Shown: positions 1-10,343 of the stretch, one piece after another
Numbering within the stretch: the first letter of the stretch is position 1
Layout: each line of letters begins with the position of its first letter
Position numbers and translations under genes: made by a program
Origin: Calditrichia bacterium
Lineage (GTDB): Bacteria; Calditrichota; Calditrichia; RBG-13-44-9; J075
NCBI GenBank assembly: GCA_020635015.1
Contig: JACKAP010000002.1
Location: forward strand, 186,001-250,000
Length of the DNA: 64,000 nucleotides
Direction of reading: 5' to 3'
Notes under the pieces: model-generated
Database searches by the model: none
Seen by the model: the letters and a program-made list of their open reading frames with translations, nothing else
Told to the model about the DNA's origin: nothing

Positions 1-1
1 C

Positions 2-34
2 ATCCAGGGCGACGGAGCCTACGACAAGTATTGA
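2..34 (+). CDS. possible 3' end of a gene cut by the window edge
   Basis: A ten-codon open stretch entering from the left edge ends with TGA and would read IQGDGAYDKY. It is followed directly by intergenic repeat sequence, which fits a gene end. There is too little to name a product, and it could be chance. Confidence 0.2.
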   Translation: MQGDGAYDKY

Positions 35-87
35 CATGTTTAAGATCCTGCGCTTGTTGTGGTGAAGGTTGGTGAAGGTTGTTTGGG

Positions 88-205
88 GTTAATGGGTTAA
101 TGGGTTAATGGGTTGACAGGGAAATACGGAGGTAGGGTAGGGTCGCGACCCTACCCTACAGGCCCAACCCATTAACCCATCAACTCATAAACCCATCCAC
201 CCACT
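88..205. repeat. composite intergenic repeat: GGGTTAAT tandem flanking a TCGCGA palindrome
   Basis: Tandem GGGTTAAT words (about 88-117) lead into a perfect 28-bp palindrome centred on TCGCGA (132-159). After it come the complementary words AACCCATTA/ACCCATCAA (about 165-205). The whole folds as one large imperfect hairpin just downstream of argS. A near-identical core, from gggaaatacgga through the palindrome to caggccca, recurs at about 32835-32882. Confidence 0.85.
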
Positions 206-206
206 C

Positions 207-1842
207 TCACATCCGCTCCGGCGCCGCCACGCCGAGGATGCTGAACCCGTTGGCCAGCACGGTGCGGGTAGCCAGGCATAAGCCCAACCGGGCCTGAGTC
301 AGCGGCATGTCGGTTTCGTCGATGACCCGGCAGTCGGTATAGAAGCGGTGAAAAGCGGTCGAGACGTCGGACATAAATTGGGTCAGCAGATGCGGTTCGT
401 ACTCGCTGGCGCATTTATAGACCAGTTTGGGGAACTCCAGCAGCTTAATGATCAACCCCAGTTCGCTGCGGTGATGCAGGCGTTCGAAGCTGCTGCCGGC
501 TTCAAAATGAACCCCGTCTTCCGCCCCTTTGCGCAGCAGACTGCAAATCCGGGCGTGGGCATATTGGTTGTAGTAGACCGGATTTTCATCCGACTGGGTT
601 TTGGCCAGTTTCAGGTCGAAATTCAGGTGGCTCTGCATGCTGCGCATCAGGAAAAACCAGCGGGTTACATCGGGGGAAGCGTCCTCGATCAGTTCATCCA
701 GCGTAACAAAATTGGCTTTCCGGGTCGACATCTTCACCTTCTCACTGCCTTCCATCAGGGTGACGAACTGGTGGATCAGCACCTTCACCCGCTCGGGATC
801 ACACCCCAGCGCCTGCAGCCCGGCCAGCACATCCGGATAGGTGGCGATATGATCGGCGCCAAAAATATCGATAATCGGATCAAAGCCGCGCTCATATTTG
901 TTCAGATGGTAGGCCATATCCGGCAGGCGGTAGGTCGGCTCACCGCTGCTTTTCACGATCACCCGGTCCTGATCCAGGCCGTAACGGGTGGCGCGGAACC
1001 ACAGAGCGCCCTCATGTTCGTAGGCGAGGTCGTCTTTTTTCAATGCGGCGATTACTGCATCAATCGCTCCGTTTTCGTAAAGATCCGATTCGTTGAAGAA
1101 CGAATCAAAATACACATTGAGGGCGGCGAGGGTCTTTTTGATGTCGGCGAAGATCGCCTGCTCGGCGGCATCTTTGAAGACGGTCAGCTCATCGCTGCCG
1201 CGCAGCGCATCCCCATGGGCCTCCCGCAGGCCGGCGGCGATATCCCGGATATAATCGCCCTGGTAATAATCTTCCGGAAAGTCGATCTTATCCCCAGCAG
1301 TTCCAGATAACGCTGCCGCACCGAATCGGCCAGCACCCGCATCTGCCGCCCGGCATTGTTAAAATAATATTCCCGGGTCACTTCGTACCCACCACTCCAG
1401 CAGATTGGCCACCGTATCCCCAGCACCGCCTGGCGCCCGTGACCCACGGTGAGCGGCCCGCCCGGGTTCGCGCTGACGAATTCCACCATCGCTTTGCGGC
1501 CTTTGCCGCTGTCGAAGCGGCCGTAATTTTCCCCTTCGGCAGGACGCGCGTCACCGTCTTCTGCAAATATGCCGGGGCAATAAAGAAATTGATAAACCCG
1601 GGACCGGCGATCTCCACTTTCTCGATGATATCACTGTCCAGCGAGAGGGCTTCCAGAATCCGGGCGGCAATTTGCCGGGGATTCTGTTTCAGGGCTTTGG
1701 TTAACAGCATCGCCAGGTTGATGCTGATATCCCCGTGCGCCTCCTGACGGGGGCGGTCAATTTGATAACTGATGTTCGGAAATTGCAGTTGCCGGCATGC
1801 CTGTTCAATTTGCTGATTCAGATACGGCTCGAGTTGTAACAT
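207..1842 (-). CDS. argS: arginyl-tRNA synthetase (frameshifted)
   Basis: Class I aminoacyl-tRNA synthetase that charges tRNA-Arg in the cytoplasm. An N-terminal Add-1-type region (LEPYLNQQIEQA, HGDISINLAM) is followed by the signature VEFVSANP-GPLTVGHGR, which contains the HIGH-equivalent. The KMSK-like loop is KVKMSTRK, and the C-terminal tRNA-binding DALR domain ends LGVAAPERM, typical of the family. The span encodes about 545 residues, close to normal. The reading frame breaks at least four times, near 1540, 1430-1390 and 1290, which is implausible for an essential gene and points to sequence error. The start at MLQLEP overlaps the end of rsfS by 38 bases, as expected in an operon. Confidence 0.95.
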
Positions 1843-2185
1843 GGTCTTCCACTTTCGTAAATTTTGCATCTGCCCATAATTTTTCCAGAGCGAAATATTC
1901 CCGCACCTCCGGCCGAAAGACATGCAGCACCACTTCGATAAAATCCATCAAAACCCAATTCAATTGACGGAATCCCTCTTTGTGCAGGGGCCGGATCTTT
2001 TCCCCTTTCAGTTCCTTTTCGACATGGTTGGCGAGGGTCTTTACATGAATATCCGATTCCCCGCTAACGATGATGAAATAATCGGCAACGTCGCTGATGC
2101 CGCGCAGATCCATCATTACCACATCGTTGCCTTTTTTATCCAGCAGTAACTGAGCGATCCGGTCGGCGAGTTCTTTTGATGTCAT
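1805..2185 (-). CDS. rsfS: ribosome silencing factor RsfS
   Basis: A 126-residue Iojap/RsfS protein, which in the family binds ribosomal protein uL14 and blocks subunit joining during starvation. Hallmarks are DVVMMDLRGISDVADYFII near the N-terminus, SDIHVKTLANHVEKEL in the middle, and WVLMDFIEVVLHVFRPEVREYF toward the end. The frame is intact. The 3' end overlaps the argS start and the 5' end lies beside the LytR_C gene, so the three are probably co-transcribed. The C-terminal tail after the core is about 20 residues and not conserved. Confidence 0.96.
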   Translation of the reverse strand: MTSKELADRIAQLLLDKKGNDVVMMDLRGISDVADYFIIVSGESDIHVKTLANHVEKELKGEKIRPLHKEGFRQLNWVLMDFIEVVLHVFRPEVREYFALEKLWADAKFTKVEDHVTTRAVSESAN

Positions 2186-2197
2186 AAGCCTCTCTGG

Positions 2198-2889
2198 TTA
2201 CTTGAATGGTATGAGTTTTTTATAATCCGCCCCCAGCACGATGGTGGCATCCAGTTGGAGATTGCTATCTTTTGAAGTTGAAGCTGTTTTTCCGGCAGGC
2301 CGAGCACGTTGATGATCTGCAGGCTGCGCTCCCGGTTGTCCACCCGATCCAGCACGGTGGTGAGGGGGACGTCGAAATGGGTGTAATTGCCCCGCGAGAC
2401 CACATCAATATTCTTCTCGCGCAGGTAATTGGTTATCTGTTCCGCCAGCCCGTCAACTCCGCAACCATTGAGCACTTCCACCTGAATTCGCCGGGCCACG
2501 GTCCGCGGCACAGGTACTGTGGCGCTGTCCTGGGAAGTAATGGCACCGTCATTCTCTGCCGGCCGGGCAGCGCCATCCGAATCGGATGGGTGGGATTGGG
2601 TTTGCCCTGTCGAGCTGTTCCGGGAAGATGAACCTGATAAATTGAGGAATTCGCGGAAATCTGCCCAATTGAGATATATGAACGCACCCGATGCCATCAG
2701 GATCAACACCAGGGCAAAACTAAGGAACAACCGCCAGCGGGGAGGCGCAGCATCCCGGGTGGGAAATTGATGCGCCGGATTGCCGTCATTCCCGGTCTGG
2801 GCTTTGATGATTTTCTTGATTCTAGGGTTAGAAAGGTCTCTTCGGGTCCTTTTGCCAAACTGCCAACGCTCCTTCTCTGCTTCCTGCAC
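2198..2889 (-). CDS. membrane-anchored LytR_C domain protein (3' frameshift)
   Basis: A bitopic protein with a basic cytoplasmic N-terminus, one membrane helix (about residues 53-73, LFLSFALVLILMASGAFIYL), a long Ser/Thr/Pro-rich linker and a C-terminal LytR cell-envelope attenuator domain (IQVEVLNGCGVDGLAEQ ... DATIVLGADY). One shift near 2270 hides the true end. Restoring it gives the tail DATIVLGADYKKLIPFK and a TAA at 2198. The start is GTG, directly after the TAA of the upstream gene, suggesting translational coupling. Placement just before rsfS is a common order in several phyla, as I recall. The function of LytR_C alone, without the catalytic LCP domain, is unknown. Confidence 0.8.
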
Positions 2890-3350
2890 TTACCGGGTCA
2901 AGCGGTAAGGATTATGCAAGTAATAGCCCGGCATCTGCTCTACACCCAGCGTAATGGTGGTATTGTTGCCGGCACGATACATCAACTCCGCCCCGCCGAA
3001 AAATTTCAGGTTGTTATCCCATGACTGGGACTGGGTTTGAAATGAACTGTAGGGCGTGCTCAATAATCCCAGATTCACCCGCAGGGTGAGCGGATCGCTG
3101 ATCCGGTAATGGATGGTATTCATATAACTATTCAGCATCATTCCATGACCGCCCGCCGATAAGAACGAGGCTGAAAAGCTGTGATGCATCGAAAAAAACG
3201 CTCGGAACTCAGGAATCCTGCCAGCAGACCGGCTGCGGGTTTGGAAATTGCATCACGGATTTCGGGCATCTCGGCCTGGGTGCGCAACTGTCCGAACAGC
3301 AGCACCGGCAAAAGCAACATCATAAAAATCCACCTGAAATGAGGCATCAC
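2890..3350 (-). CDS. secreted hypothetical protein (frameshifted)
   Basis: Begins with a clear signal peptide (MMPHFRWIFMMLLLPVLLFGQ) and continues as a roughly 150-residue exported protein. Its second half has alternating polar and hydrophobic stretches (TIHYRISDPLTLRVNLGLL, TTITLGVEQMPGYYLHNPYRL) resembling outer-membrane beta strands. The frame changes near 3195 at a run of seven A's. It is the first gene of the operon leading to rsfS-argS. I do not recognise a family; a small beta-barrel or curli-like outer-membrane protein is possible. Confidence 0.65.
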
Positions 3351-3507
3351 AGTCTCCGGATTTAAGATACGATCAATATACCCTTGATCGGGCTTTTAGT
3401 TCCAGACGTAAAATTACATAAATATTCGCCTGAAATAAAGAAAATATTTTCGCGGGAACGCTTAAACCGTTGCTTTGGGCATACCTCCGATTTTTTTACG
3501 GGCGGGA

Positions 3508-3678
3508 CTACATATTTTTAACCGCCGTCGAAATTGCCAGAACAGCAAATCCGATCGTCACCAGGATAAACGACGCCTCCGTCACCACCGGCAAGGTGAT
3601 CCAATTTCCGATCAACCCCAATACCCCGGCAATCACCCCGGTATACCAGGTCACTTTTTTCGGTGCGCTCAGCTTCAT
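3508..3678 (-). CDS. 56-residue two-helix membrane protein
   Basis: A short gene starting MKLSAPKKVTW and ending STAVKNM. Two hydrophobic segments fit membrane helices: roughly residues 11-31 (WYTGVIAGVLGLIGNWITLP) and 34-53 (EASFILVTIGFAVLAISTAV). The N-terminus is positive. A strong Shine-Dalgarno sequence AGGAGG (3685-3690) lies six bases before the ATG, which makes translation credible despite the size. It stands alone between divergent neighbours. It resembles small membrane proteins annotated only as hypothetical, and no function is assigned. Confidence 0.7.
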   Translation of the reverse strand: MKLSAPKKVTWYTGVIAGVLGLIGNWITLPVVTEASFILVTIGFAVLAISTAVKNM

Positions 3679-3857
3679 CACATGCCTCCTTTTTCAAGGG
3701 GTTAGATTGAATATTGCGATTTAGTCTAGATTATCTATTTTCCTGGAAAAAAACAAATTTGTAGATAAAATTGTTGGAAATAAGGTTTGGTTGTCCATCT
3801 CGATGAGCTTATTTTCCAGTTGGCATTTGCGTAAGAATATACAAGAAAGGGGTCAAT

Positions 3858-4610
3858 ATGCTGCGAATCGTGGGTTATCTCATGATAGCATTTTTGTTGC
3901 TGAACACCGGCGGCAGGTTTCTTTGCGCCCAGACGGTCGATACAGTATTTGTCGGCAGCCTGCCGGTAAAAGATGCCAAATTGTTTGTCGGCACCGAGAC
4001 CTTCCACAGCTACAAACTGGAAAACGGCCAAAAAACCTGACCAGCATCACCCGGCAAACCATCACCCCGCTGCAGGCCGGCGTATCGAATGCGTATCTGA
4101 TTGAATCGGTGCATGTTGACACCAAAGGGGACACAACCCTGGGAATGCTGATCATCAAAGCAAGCGATTTTTCACTGATTCACCATAAGGTAAAAGCCAC
4201 GGCTGATTCGGCGGCGGTCACCTGTTACGGCCATTATCTGACCGGCTGGGTGGTGCTTCCCGGTCAACCGGTGCGCCTGATCGATCTGAAGACGCCGCGG
4301 CCGGTCTTCCCGGTAGACGGCCCCAGCCCTGGCTGGTCAGCCTGCTCCCGCTGCGGGAAGGATACAGCGCCCTGGTGCCCCGTTTCAATATGTGGCGGGG
4401 AAGGAGATCTGGTCAAGCATCAAAGTGCTGGGTGGAGAAATGCTGGAACATCACGGGCAGCGGGTAGATTGCTGGAAAGTGGATGCCGGACCGATGGGGC
4501 CTCCCGGATACCGCTCATACCGCTGGGTGGAAAAGGCCACCGGCCGGGTGCTGCAGAGCGTGTTGCAGGGGAAGCGGGCCAGAGTGGAATATTGGACGCT
4601 TGCGGAATGA
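3858..4610 (+). CDS. secreted hypothetical protein, possibly DUF3108-like (frameshifted)
   Basis: The signal peptide MLRIVGYLMIAFLLLNTGGRFLCA is followed by about 225 residues of mature protein. Segments such as GMLIIKASDFSLIHHKVKA and SYRWVEKATGRVLQSVLQGK suggest an antiparallel beta fold like the DUF3108 family. The frame changes near 4035 and again near 4330-4400. An AAAGG upstream of the ATG serves as ribosome binding site. It is a single gene, convergent with the patatin gene that ends about 100 bases away. The family match is tentative. Confidence 0.6.
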
Positions 4611-4716
4611 TTTAGCCACGAAGTTACTCGAATGAACTGTGAATGTTTTTCTGTGGGAAGTTTTTATTCGTGGAGATTCGCGTAAATTCGTGGCAAAAGA
4701 ACAGACGGATTCATGG

Positions 4717-5670
4717 CTATGCGCGAGGCCATCCCAGGAGTTTGCGCAGGCGGGGAGGGCGGCTTCGGCGGCACGGGCGCCAGCTTCGATACACAGGCGG
4801 GCTTTGCTGATATCAAAAGTCTGCACCGGCGCGCCAAACTGGGGCTGGATCACCATATTGGCGCTTTCCAGATGATGCTGTTTGTGGTGGTAGGAACAGA
4901 GTGCCACCGCGCGCAGGAACGCCTCCAGGCCGTTGGTGATCTCCACTTCCTCCCTTCCTGGTCCACATCCACCGCCACCACAATATCCACCCCCATCTCC
5001 CGCACCACTTCCGCCGGCACAATACTGACGATCGCGCCATCCACCAGCAGCATGTCATTGTAGGGCACCGGGGCAGAAACCCGGGAATGGCTGAACTGGC
5101 CTTTAGCGCCAGTGCTGCCGGGCCGCTGCGAAAAATGATCTTTTTGCCGCTGATCAGGTCTGCCGAGACCACCGCCAACGGAATGGGTGATTCTTCCAAA
5201 TGCTTTTTCGGAGTAAGCTTGTTTAGCGAAGCCTCGGCAATCCCTCCGGCAGCATCCCCAGCCGGATACCGAGTTGAGGATAAACCGTTCAACGTAAACG
5301 AACTGGCGCAGCCGCTCGAAGATCGATTCCCGGTCGGCATGGTCCGGCAGCGTGCTTTTCAGATGCTCGGGGATGGCGCGCTCATCTCGTTCAGCACATC
5401 GATCAACTGGGTTTCGCTGTAATCCGGATTGAGGGTATATGCCGCGGCAACGATCGCGCCCATGCTGCTGCCGGCAATTGCCGCGACCGGGATATTTTCC
5501 CGCCGGAACACTTCCAGCACCCCGACATGGGCCAGTCCCCCGCACCCTCCTCCGCCCAATGCCAGGCCGACCGTCGGCTGCTTTCCCGCCCAGCGTTGCA
5601 GCATGGTGCGGACGCGTTTCCAGAAACCGCTCCCCGATCCATGTAATCGTTTCTTAGAATGGTAGCTCAT
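4717..5670 (-). CDS. patatin-like phospholipase (frameshifted)
   Basis: A RssA-type patatin acyl hydrolase using a Ser-Asp dyad. The N-terminal glycine-rich oxyanion loop is LALGGGGCGGLAHVGVLE, the nucleophile elbow is IAGSSMGAIVA (GxSxG), and the dyad Asp lies in LLVDGAIVSIVPAEVVR. There is no signal peptide, so it is probably cytoplasmic or peripheral. The reading frame breaks near 5380, between 5300 and 5100, near 4960 and near 4760. Restoring the last one gives the natural end LRKLLGWPRA and a TAG at 4717. Restored length is about 318 residues, normal for the family. A single gene with no obvious partner. Confidence 0.88.
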
Positions 5671-5796
5671 CGCTTCTTTGCAAGATTTTTTTCGAAAAGA
5701 TAATCATTTCAGCGATATAAATAAAGCGATATTCGGTTTACAAGCACCCGGGCGGGAACCTTTATGAAGGGATAAGTTGTCGGAAAGATTTTTGAA

Positions 5797-5845
5797 TCCA
5801 CGGATTACACGGATTGACACTGATTAAATCCGTGTAATCCATGGA
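5797..5845. repeat. inverted repeat of the CACGGATTACACGGATT family
   Basis: Two 19-base arms, TCCACGGATTACACGGATT (5797-5815) and its near-complement (5827-5845, one mismatch), form a stem with a loop of about 11 bases. It sits in the 205-base gap between the patatin and lipoprotein starts and ends. The same words recur near 24499, 43880 and 53525-53903. Confidence 0.85.
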
Positions 5846-5897
5846 CTAAATAAATACGGCACTTTGCACAGTTAATTTTAGGAAATGACTTAGAATA

Positions 5898-6692
5898 TCA
5901 ATTCAATACGATGTCGCCGAGATCCTGGTCATTTCCCGCCGTCACCTCGATATTCTCCCGCAGGGCGGATTGGCCGCTGGTGTCTTCGATCGTCACGCTG
6001 TAGCTGCCGGCGGGCAGGAATGAGAGGCGGAAAAAGCCGCTTTGGGTATCCACCAGGCTGCTGCCGAGGGTATCCGCCCCCTGCAGGGCATAGGCCAGCG
6101 GGGCGTGTTCCGGATTGATCACATTGCCGTAGATCGATCCCGATAGTGCCAGGGCGGTCACCCGCAAGTGCGGCTTGAGCTTGTAGCGGGGATTGTGCAC
6201 CGGCGACATCACCACGATTGAGCGGTTGACGTCAAAATCGACCACCATCTCATAGGTCGATCCCTCCTGCACCGTAAACTGCGGGCCGAGCTTCAAGCCG
6301 GTCTGGGCCCCGCTGGGCACATCCAGGGGATGAGCCTGGCCGTCGACCACCACATAGGCATCGGCAATTTTGATGCGGATCTGGGTATATTTCCCGGCAG
6401 GCACCTCAGCGCTGCCGAAGACGATGGTGTTGCCGTTGCTCAGATCCAGCAGGTTCACCTTCAGCAAGCTGTCGCTGCGCACGGTCACCCATTGGGAATC
6501 GATATGGGCGCTGACTTCCGAAAAGATGATATTTACCGAGTCAAACGCCGCACTGGGGGCGTCAGTGAGATAGATAGTCAACTGGCCGGTGGCAGGGTCG
6601 CCGCTGCCGGCGGGATCGCTGTTCTCCCCACAGCCGGGGAGCGATTGTAGGATGAGTATAACAGCGCAGAGGATTAATAAAATCCGGATCAT
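5898..6692 (-). CDS. DUF4382 domain lipoprotein
   Basis: A lipoprotein with a signal peptide and lipobox (LILQSLPGC), then a DUF4382 domain: LTIYLTDAPSAAFDSVNI, VSAHIDSQWVTV and VPAGKYTQIRIKIADAYVVV. A carboxypeptidase-regulatory-like beta sandwich follows (GSIYGNVINPEH ... SFLPAGSYSVTIEDTSG). The frame is intact at 264 residues from the second of two nearby ATGs, chosen because AGGGAG lies six bases upstream. DUF4382 proteins are envelope proteins of unknown role common in FCB bacteria. A single gene, divergent from the cupin. Confidence 0.88.
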   Translation of the reverse strand: MIRILLILCAVILILQSLPGCGENSDPAGSGDPATGQLTIYLTDAPSAAFDSVNIIFSEVSAHIDSQWVTVRSDSLLKVNLLDLSNGNTIVFGSAEVPAGKYTQIRIKIADAYVVVDGQAHPLDVPSGAQTGLKLGPQFTVQEGSTYEMVVDFDVNRSIVVMSPVHNPRYKLKPHLRVTALALSGSIYGNVINPEHAPLAYALQGADTLGSSLVDTQSGFFRLSFLPAGSYSVTIEDTSGQSALRENIEVTAGNDQDLGDIVLN

Positions 6693-6943
6693 GTTCATCT
6701 CCCTGATGATCGTTAATATCCCTACTTGTTTATGGGTGGATGGGTGGATGGGGATAAACGGACGTTTCCCCATGGTGCCATCGACCTGAATAGTATTATC
6801 GAAACGAATCCGGGGAAGATTAACGCATAATACAGCCGACTTATCAAGCACGAAAAAACACTCCCCGACAATCGGAGAAACATTAAATTAACCTCACAAC
6901 TGTATGATCTTTTCACACTTATTTAACCGGTAGGAGATGCCTG

Positions 6944-7273
6944 ATGACTCAAAAATTGCTTACACAGCCGGAAATGCTGGCCGGGATGGTGCAATACCAG
7001 GATGGATCGGTGGTCAGCAAAACGGTGATCGGTAAAAAAACCGGCACCGTCACTCTCTTCGCCTTCGCTGCCGGGCAGGGACTTAGCGAACATACCGCGC
7101 CATTCGACGCGCTGGTGATGATCATCGACGGCGCGGCGGAGATCACCCTGGGCGGGGCACCACACCATCTCAGCGCTGGTGAAGCCCTGATCCTGCCGGC
7201 GAATATCCCTCACGCCCTGCACGCCGCCGATGCGTTCAAGATGATGCTGGTGATGATCAAATCAGAAGCGTAG
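6944..7273 (+). CDS. small cupin protein
   Basis: A 109-residue single-domain cupin. Motif 1 is GLSEHTAPFDALVMIIDG and motif 2 is GEALILPANIPHALHA, giving His and Glu/Asp positions for one metal. Such stand-alone cupins often act as metal-dependent isomerases, quercetinase-like enzymes or small-molecule sensors, and the sequence does not decide. The frame is intact. GGTAGGAGATGCCTG precedes the start. The multicopper oxidase lies 500 bases downstream on the same strand, but the gap makes an operon unlikely. Confidence 0.88.
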   Translation: MTQKLLTQPEMLAGMVQYQDGSVVSKTVIGKKTGTVTLFAFAAGQGLSEHTAPFDALVMIIDGAAEITLGGAPHHLSAGEALILPANIPHALHAADAFKMMLVMIKSEA

Positions 7274-7778
7274 CTTCTTGATATCGTTTTTCTGCAAGAA
7301 CATGACAATTGTCATAAATCAGTGTGAGATATATCATTTTTTCCTATTTGGGCGAGCGTTAGCTTGCCAATGCCATTGTAAACTATTTCACGATCCGGCA
7401 ATTTTGCCGTTCAAGTTGCCGGTTGTCCGATTCCACGCCAGAGGAGCAACATCGGGCAAGGCATAACATACGGCATAGTAGTCGAAATAGCTTCTTTCAG
7501 GGTGTTTACGGGGCACTACTCTACTCATTATTAGATCAAACATCAGACTTTACAAGTGGGTTTTAGTAAGAGCGATACGTGCTTGTAACGTAGCGGCAAT
7601 ATGCTATTGGTAATATTTGCCAAACGTTCAAGAAACTTGTATTGTTTATGGCAATTTGGATCCTTCGGAGATCCCGGGGAGATCTATGCCGTTTAATCCG
7701 GAAACAAACCGTCTTTAATTAAGATGATTGTTGTCTAAACCAATAACTGTTTGTCCAACCCAATCAGAGGAGATGAGT
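7274..7778. other. intergenic region, no credible gene
   Basis: About 500 bases, AT-richer than the neighbours. It holds a perfect 14-bp palindrome ATGACAATTGTCAT (7302-7315) that could be an operator. It also has small hairpin words (GGCGAGCGTTAGCTTGCC near 7351; CGGCAA/TTGCCG near 7397). A short open frame at 7278-7466 has no start signal and no protein-like composition. AGAGGAG at 7766-7772 is the ribosome binding site of the next gene. Confidence 0.5.
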
Positions 7779-10118
7779 ATGAAGCGTCGTGAATTTATTA
7801 AAATTGCCGGTGTGGCCGGGGCCAGCCTGGTGATGATTCCTGAAATGGCTCGGCGGCCGCCGGGTGTTTGCAGCACCGATTTGGGGAGGCACATTAGATC
7901 CCGGATTGGTACCCAAATATGTCATGCCGCTCATAAAACCGCCGGCAATGCCGGGGTTTTAATAAGAACAAGCGGAAGTATGATATCGCAGTGCGGCAGT
8001 TTCAGCAGCAGATTCTCCCCCCTTCACATCCGGTAACAACGGTCTGGAGCTATGGTTCGCGGAAGCATCCTGCCACATTCAATTATCCGGCATTTACCAT
8101 CGAAAATGATGTAAACAAAAACACCGAAGTCACCTGGCGGAACGAACTGGTCGATTCCAAACGCAACTATCTGCCGCACCTGCTGCCGGTTGACCAGACC
8201 CTGCACTGGGCCAACCCTCCCGGAGGCCTGGCCATGCGCGACCGCCGGGGAGCGATCCCACTCCCTACACCGGACCGGTGCCGATCGTAACCCACGTTCA
8301 CGGCGCCCATACCACTGAGGAGAGCGATGGCTATCCCGAAGCCTGGCACTCTCCTGACGCAAAAAACATCCCTGCAGGCTATGCCACCACCGCACATTTT
8401 TCGATTATTACCGGCAAAAATATCATGCCAACTGGCATGTTGGCCGGGCCGATTTCACGTATCCCAACGACCAGCCCGCTACCACGCTGTGGTATCACGA
8501 TCACACCCTGGGCATGACCCGGCTCAACGTCTATGCGGGACCGGCCGGTTTCTGGCTGATCCGCGGCGGCGATTATGACACAAATCTCGGCTATATTGCC
8601 CCGGGAGTGGGCGATGATCCTTTCGGAGAATACAGCGAAATTCCCATCGTGATCCAGGACCGCTCCTTCAATATGGACGGTTCGCTCTTCTACCCGGATA
8701 ACCGGGCATTCTTCGAGGGGCTGCTGCCCGGTGATTTCGATGAAGATTTCCCCTTTATCCCGGATACGGCCTGCGACGGCCTGCCCAGTGACGTTTCCCC
8801 GATCTGGAACCCGGAATTCTTCGGCAACATGATGGTGGTCAACGGCCGCACCTGGCCCTATCTGAATGTGGAACGCACCCGCTACCGCTTCCGTTTCCTC
8901 AACGGCTGCAACTCCCGCTTTCTGCTCCTGAAAACCAGCAACGACATGACCTTCTACCAGATTGGCGGCGACCAGGGCTTTATGCCGAATACCGTTCCCC
9001 AAACCCGGTTGCTGATGGCCCCGGCTGAACGGGCCGACGTCATTATGGATTTCTCCAACCTGCCGGTCGGTACCGAGGTCATTCTGCAGAACCTGGACCG
9101 GACGAGCCGTTTGGCGGTGGTGAACCGGATGTTGATTTTGACGCCGCCGATCCTTCTTCCACCGGTATCGTCATGAAATTTGTTGTGACCAACGGACATG
9201 TGCTGCCGCGCAATTGTCACATTCCCACTTCGCTCCCGGCAGTGCCGAAGCTGGGCGCCCTGAACACCTACCGCGATGTATCGCTAAATGAAGAAGAGTC
9301 TGCTACGGTACGAGTTGTCGGGACCCCGATGATGAATGGGATCTTCCGGTGAGAGTAGATTGCGATAATCCCGATGCGCTGCCGTTTGGCCCCACTGCCG
9401 CGCTGTTAGGCACATACGATACGAATAGCAAGGCCAGCACCCCGCTGCTGTGGATGGATCTGATCTCGGAAAATCCGGCGAACGGCGCGGTTGAAGAGTG
9501 GATCATCCACAACTTCACCATGGATGCCCACCCGATCCACGTGCACCTGGTACACTTCGATATTATCGGACGGCAAACCGTTAATTCCGACGGCACCCTG
9601 GGCCCGCTCCGGGATCCCGAAGACTGGGAAACCGGTCCCCAAGGACACGGTGATCGCCTATCCCGGCGAGCAAACCCGTATCCGGATGCGCTTCGACATC
9701 TCCGGCTTCTACGTCTGGCACTGCCACATCGTGGAACACGAGGACAATGAAATGATGCGCCCATACCACATTGGGCCGATCCCGGCTGATGCGCCGGCCC
9801 ACAAGGTCCCGGGCAGCAGAGCGGTGGCGGAACTTCCCGGAATCGTTCGAACTGGGCCAGAACTATCCCAACCCGTTCAATCCTTCCACTACCATCCACT
9901 TCCGCATCCCGCAGGACGAAAAGGTTGAGGTGAAGATCTACAACACCCTCGGCCAGGAAGTGCGTGCGCTGACCAGCCAGCGATTCGCTGCCGGCAGCCA
10001 TTCGCTGGTATGGGATGGTAAGGACAACCAGGGCAGCGCCGTGGCCAGCGGTATCTACCTCTACAAATTCACCGCCGGCAAGTTTACTCAAACCCGGAAA
10101 ATGAACCTGGTCAAATAG
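7779..10118 (+). CDS. multicopper oxidase with T9SS sorting tail (frameshifted)
   Basis: A CotA/bilirubin-oxidase-type laccase that couples substrate oxidation to reduction of O2 to water. The N-terminus MKRREFIKIAGVAGASLVMI looks like a Tat signal. The four copper-ligand motifs are visible: VTHVHGAHT, TLWYHDHTLG, HPIHVHLVHFD and VWHCHIVEHEDNEMM. The last 90 residues are a type A T9SS sorting domain (ELGQNYPNPFNPSTTIHFRI ... ASGIYLYKFTAG), so the mature enzyme is predicted to reach the cell surface. Frame changes occur near 7850, 7970, 8260, 8420, 9140, 9330, 9640 and 9830. Restored length is about 780 residues. AGAGGAG lies six bases before the ATG. A hairpin terminator follows. Confidence 0.93.
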
Positions 10119-10122
10119 CTTT

Positions 10123-10165
10123 AATAGTATCGCATGACCCAGACTACGGGTCATGCGATACTATT
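10123..10165 (+). terminator. 18-bp perfect hairpin after the multicopper oxidase
   Basis: Arms 10123-10140 and 10148-10165 are perfectly complementary (AATAGTATCGCATGACCC and its complement) with a 7-base loop, followed by TATTT. It starts five bases after the stop codon. The symmetry would also let it act on the other strand. Confidence 0.85.
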
Positions 10166-10263
10166 TATTTGTCTTAGGTTGACAAAGCTTCGTAAGATCT
10201 GCATACGCGAAGCGGTGGTCTGCTGGTAAACTCGATTGTATTCGGATAACCGCATTATAAACC

Positions 10264-10297
10264 AAACGCAGGCGCCATCACGGCACCTGCGTTTTTT
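10264..10297 (+). terminator. hairpin plus T-run
   Basis: Stem AAACGCAGG / CCTGCGTTT with a short GC-rich loop, ending in six T's (10292-10297). A typical rho-independent shape, though no gene lies directly upstream. It may be a second stop for the oxidase transcript. Confidence 0.65.
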
Positions 10298-10343
10298 ACT
10301 TGGGTAACAGCTTTTCGCAAAGCATGAGCGGCATCATTTGCAT

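Noticed and set aside
348..1310. Long open frame antisense to argS
   Set aside because: It lies opposite a conserved gene, its protein has no recognisable features, and GC-rich genes often leave such shadows.
7278..7466. Possible 62-residue gene after the cupin
   Set aside because: No ribosome binding site, unusual composition and no hydrophobic or conserved pattern.
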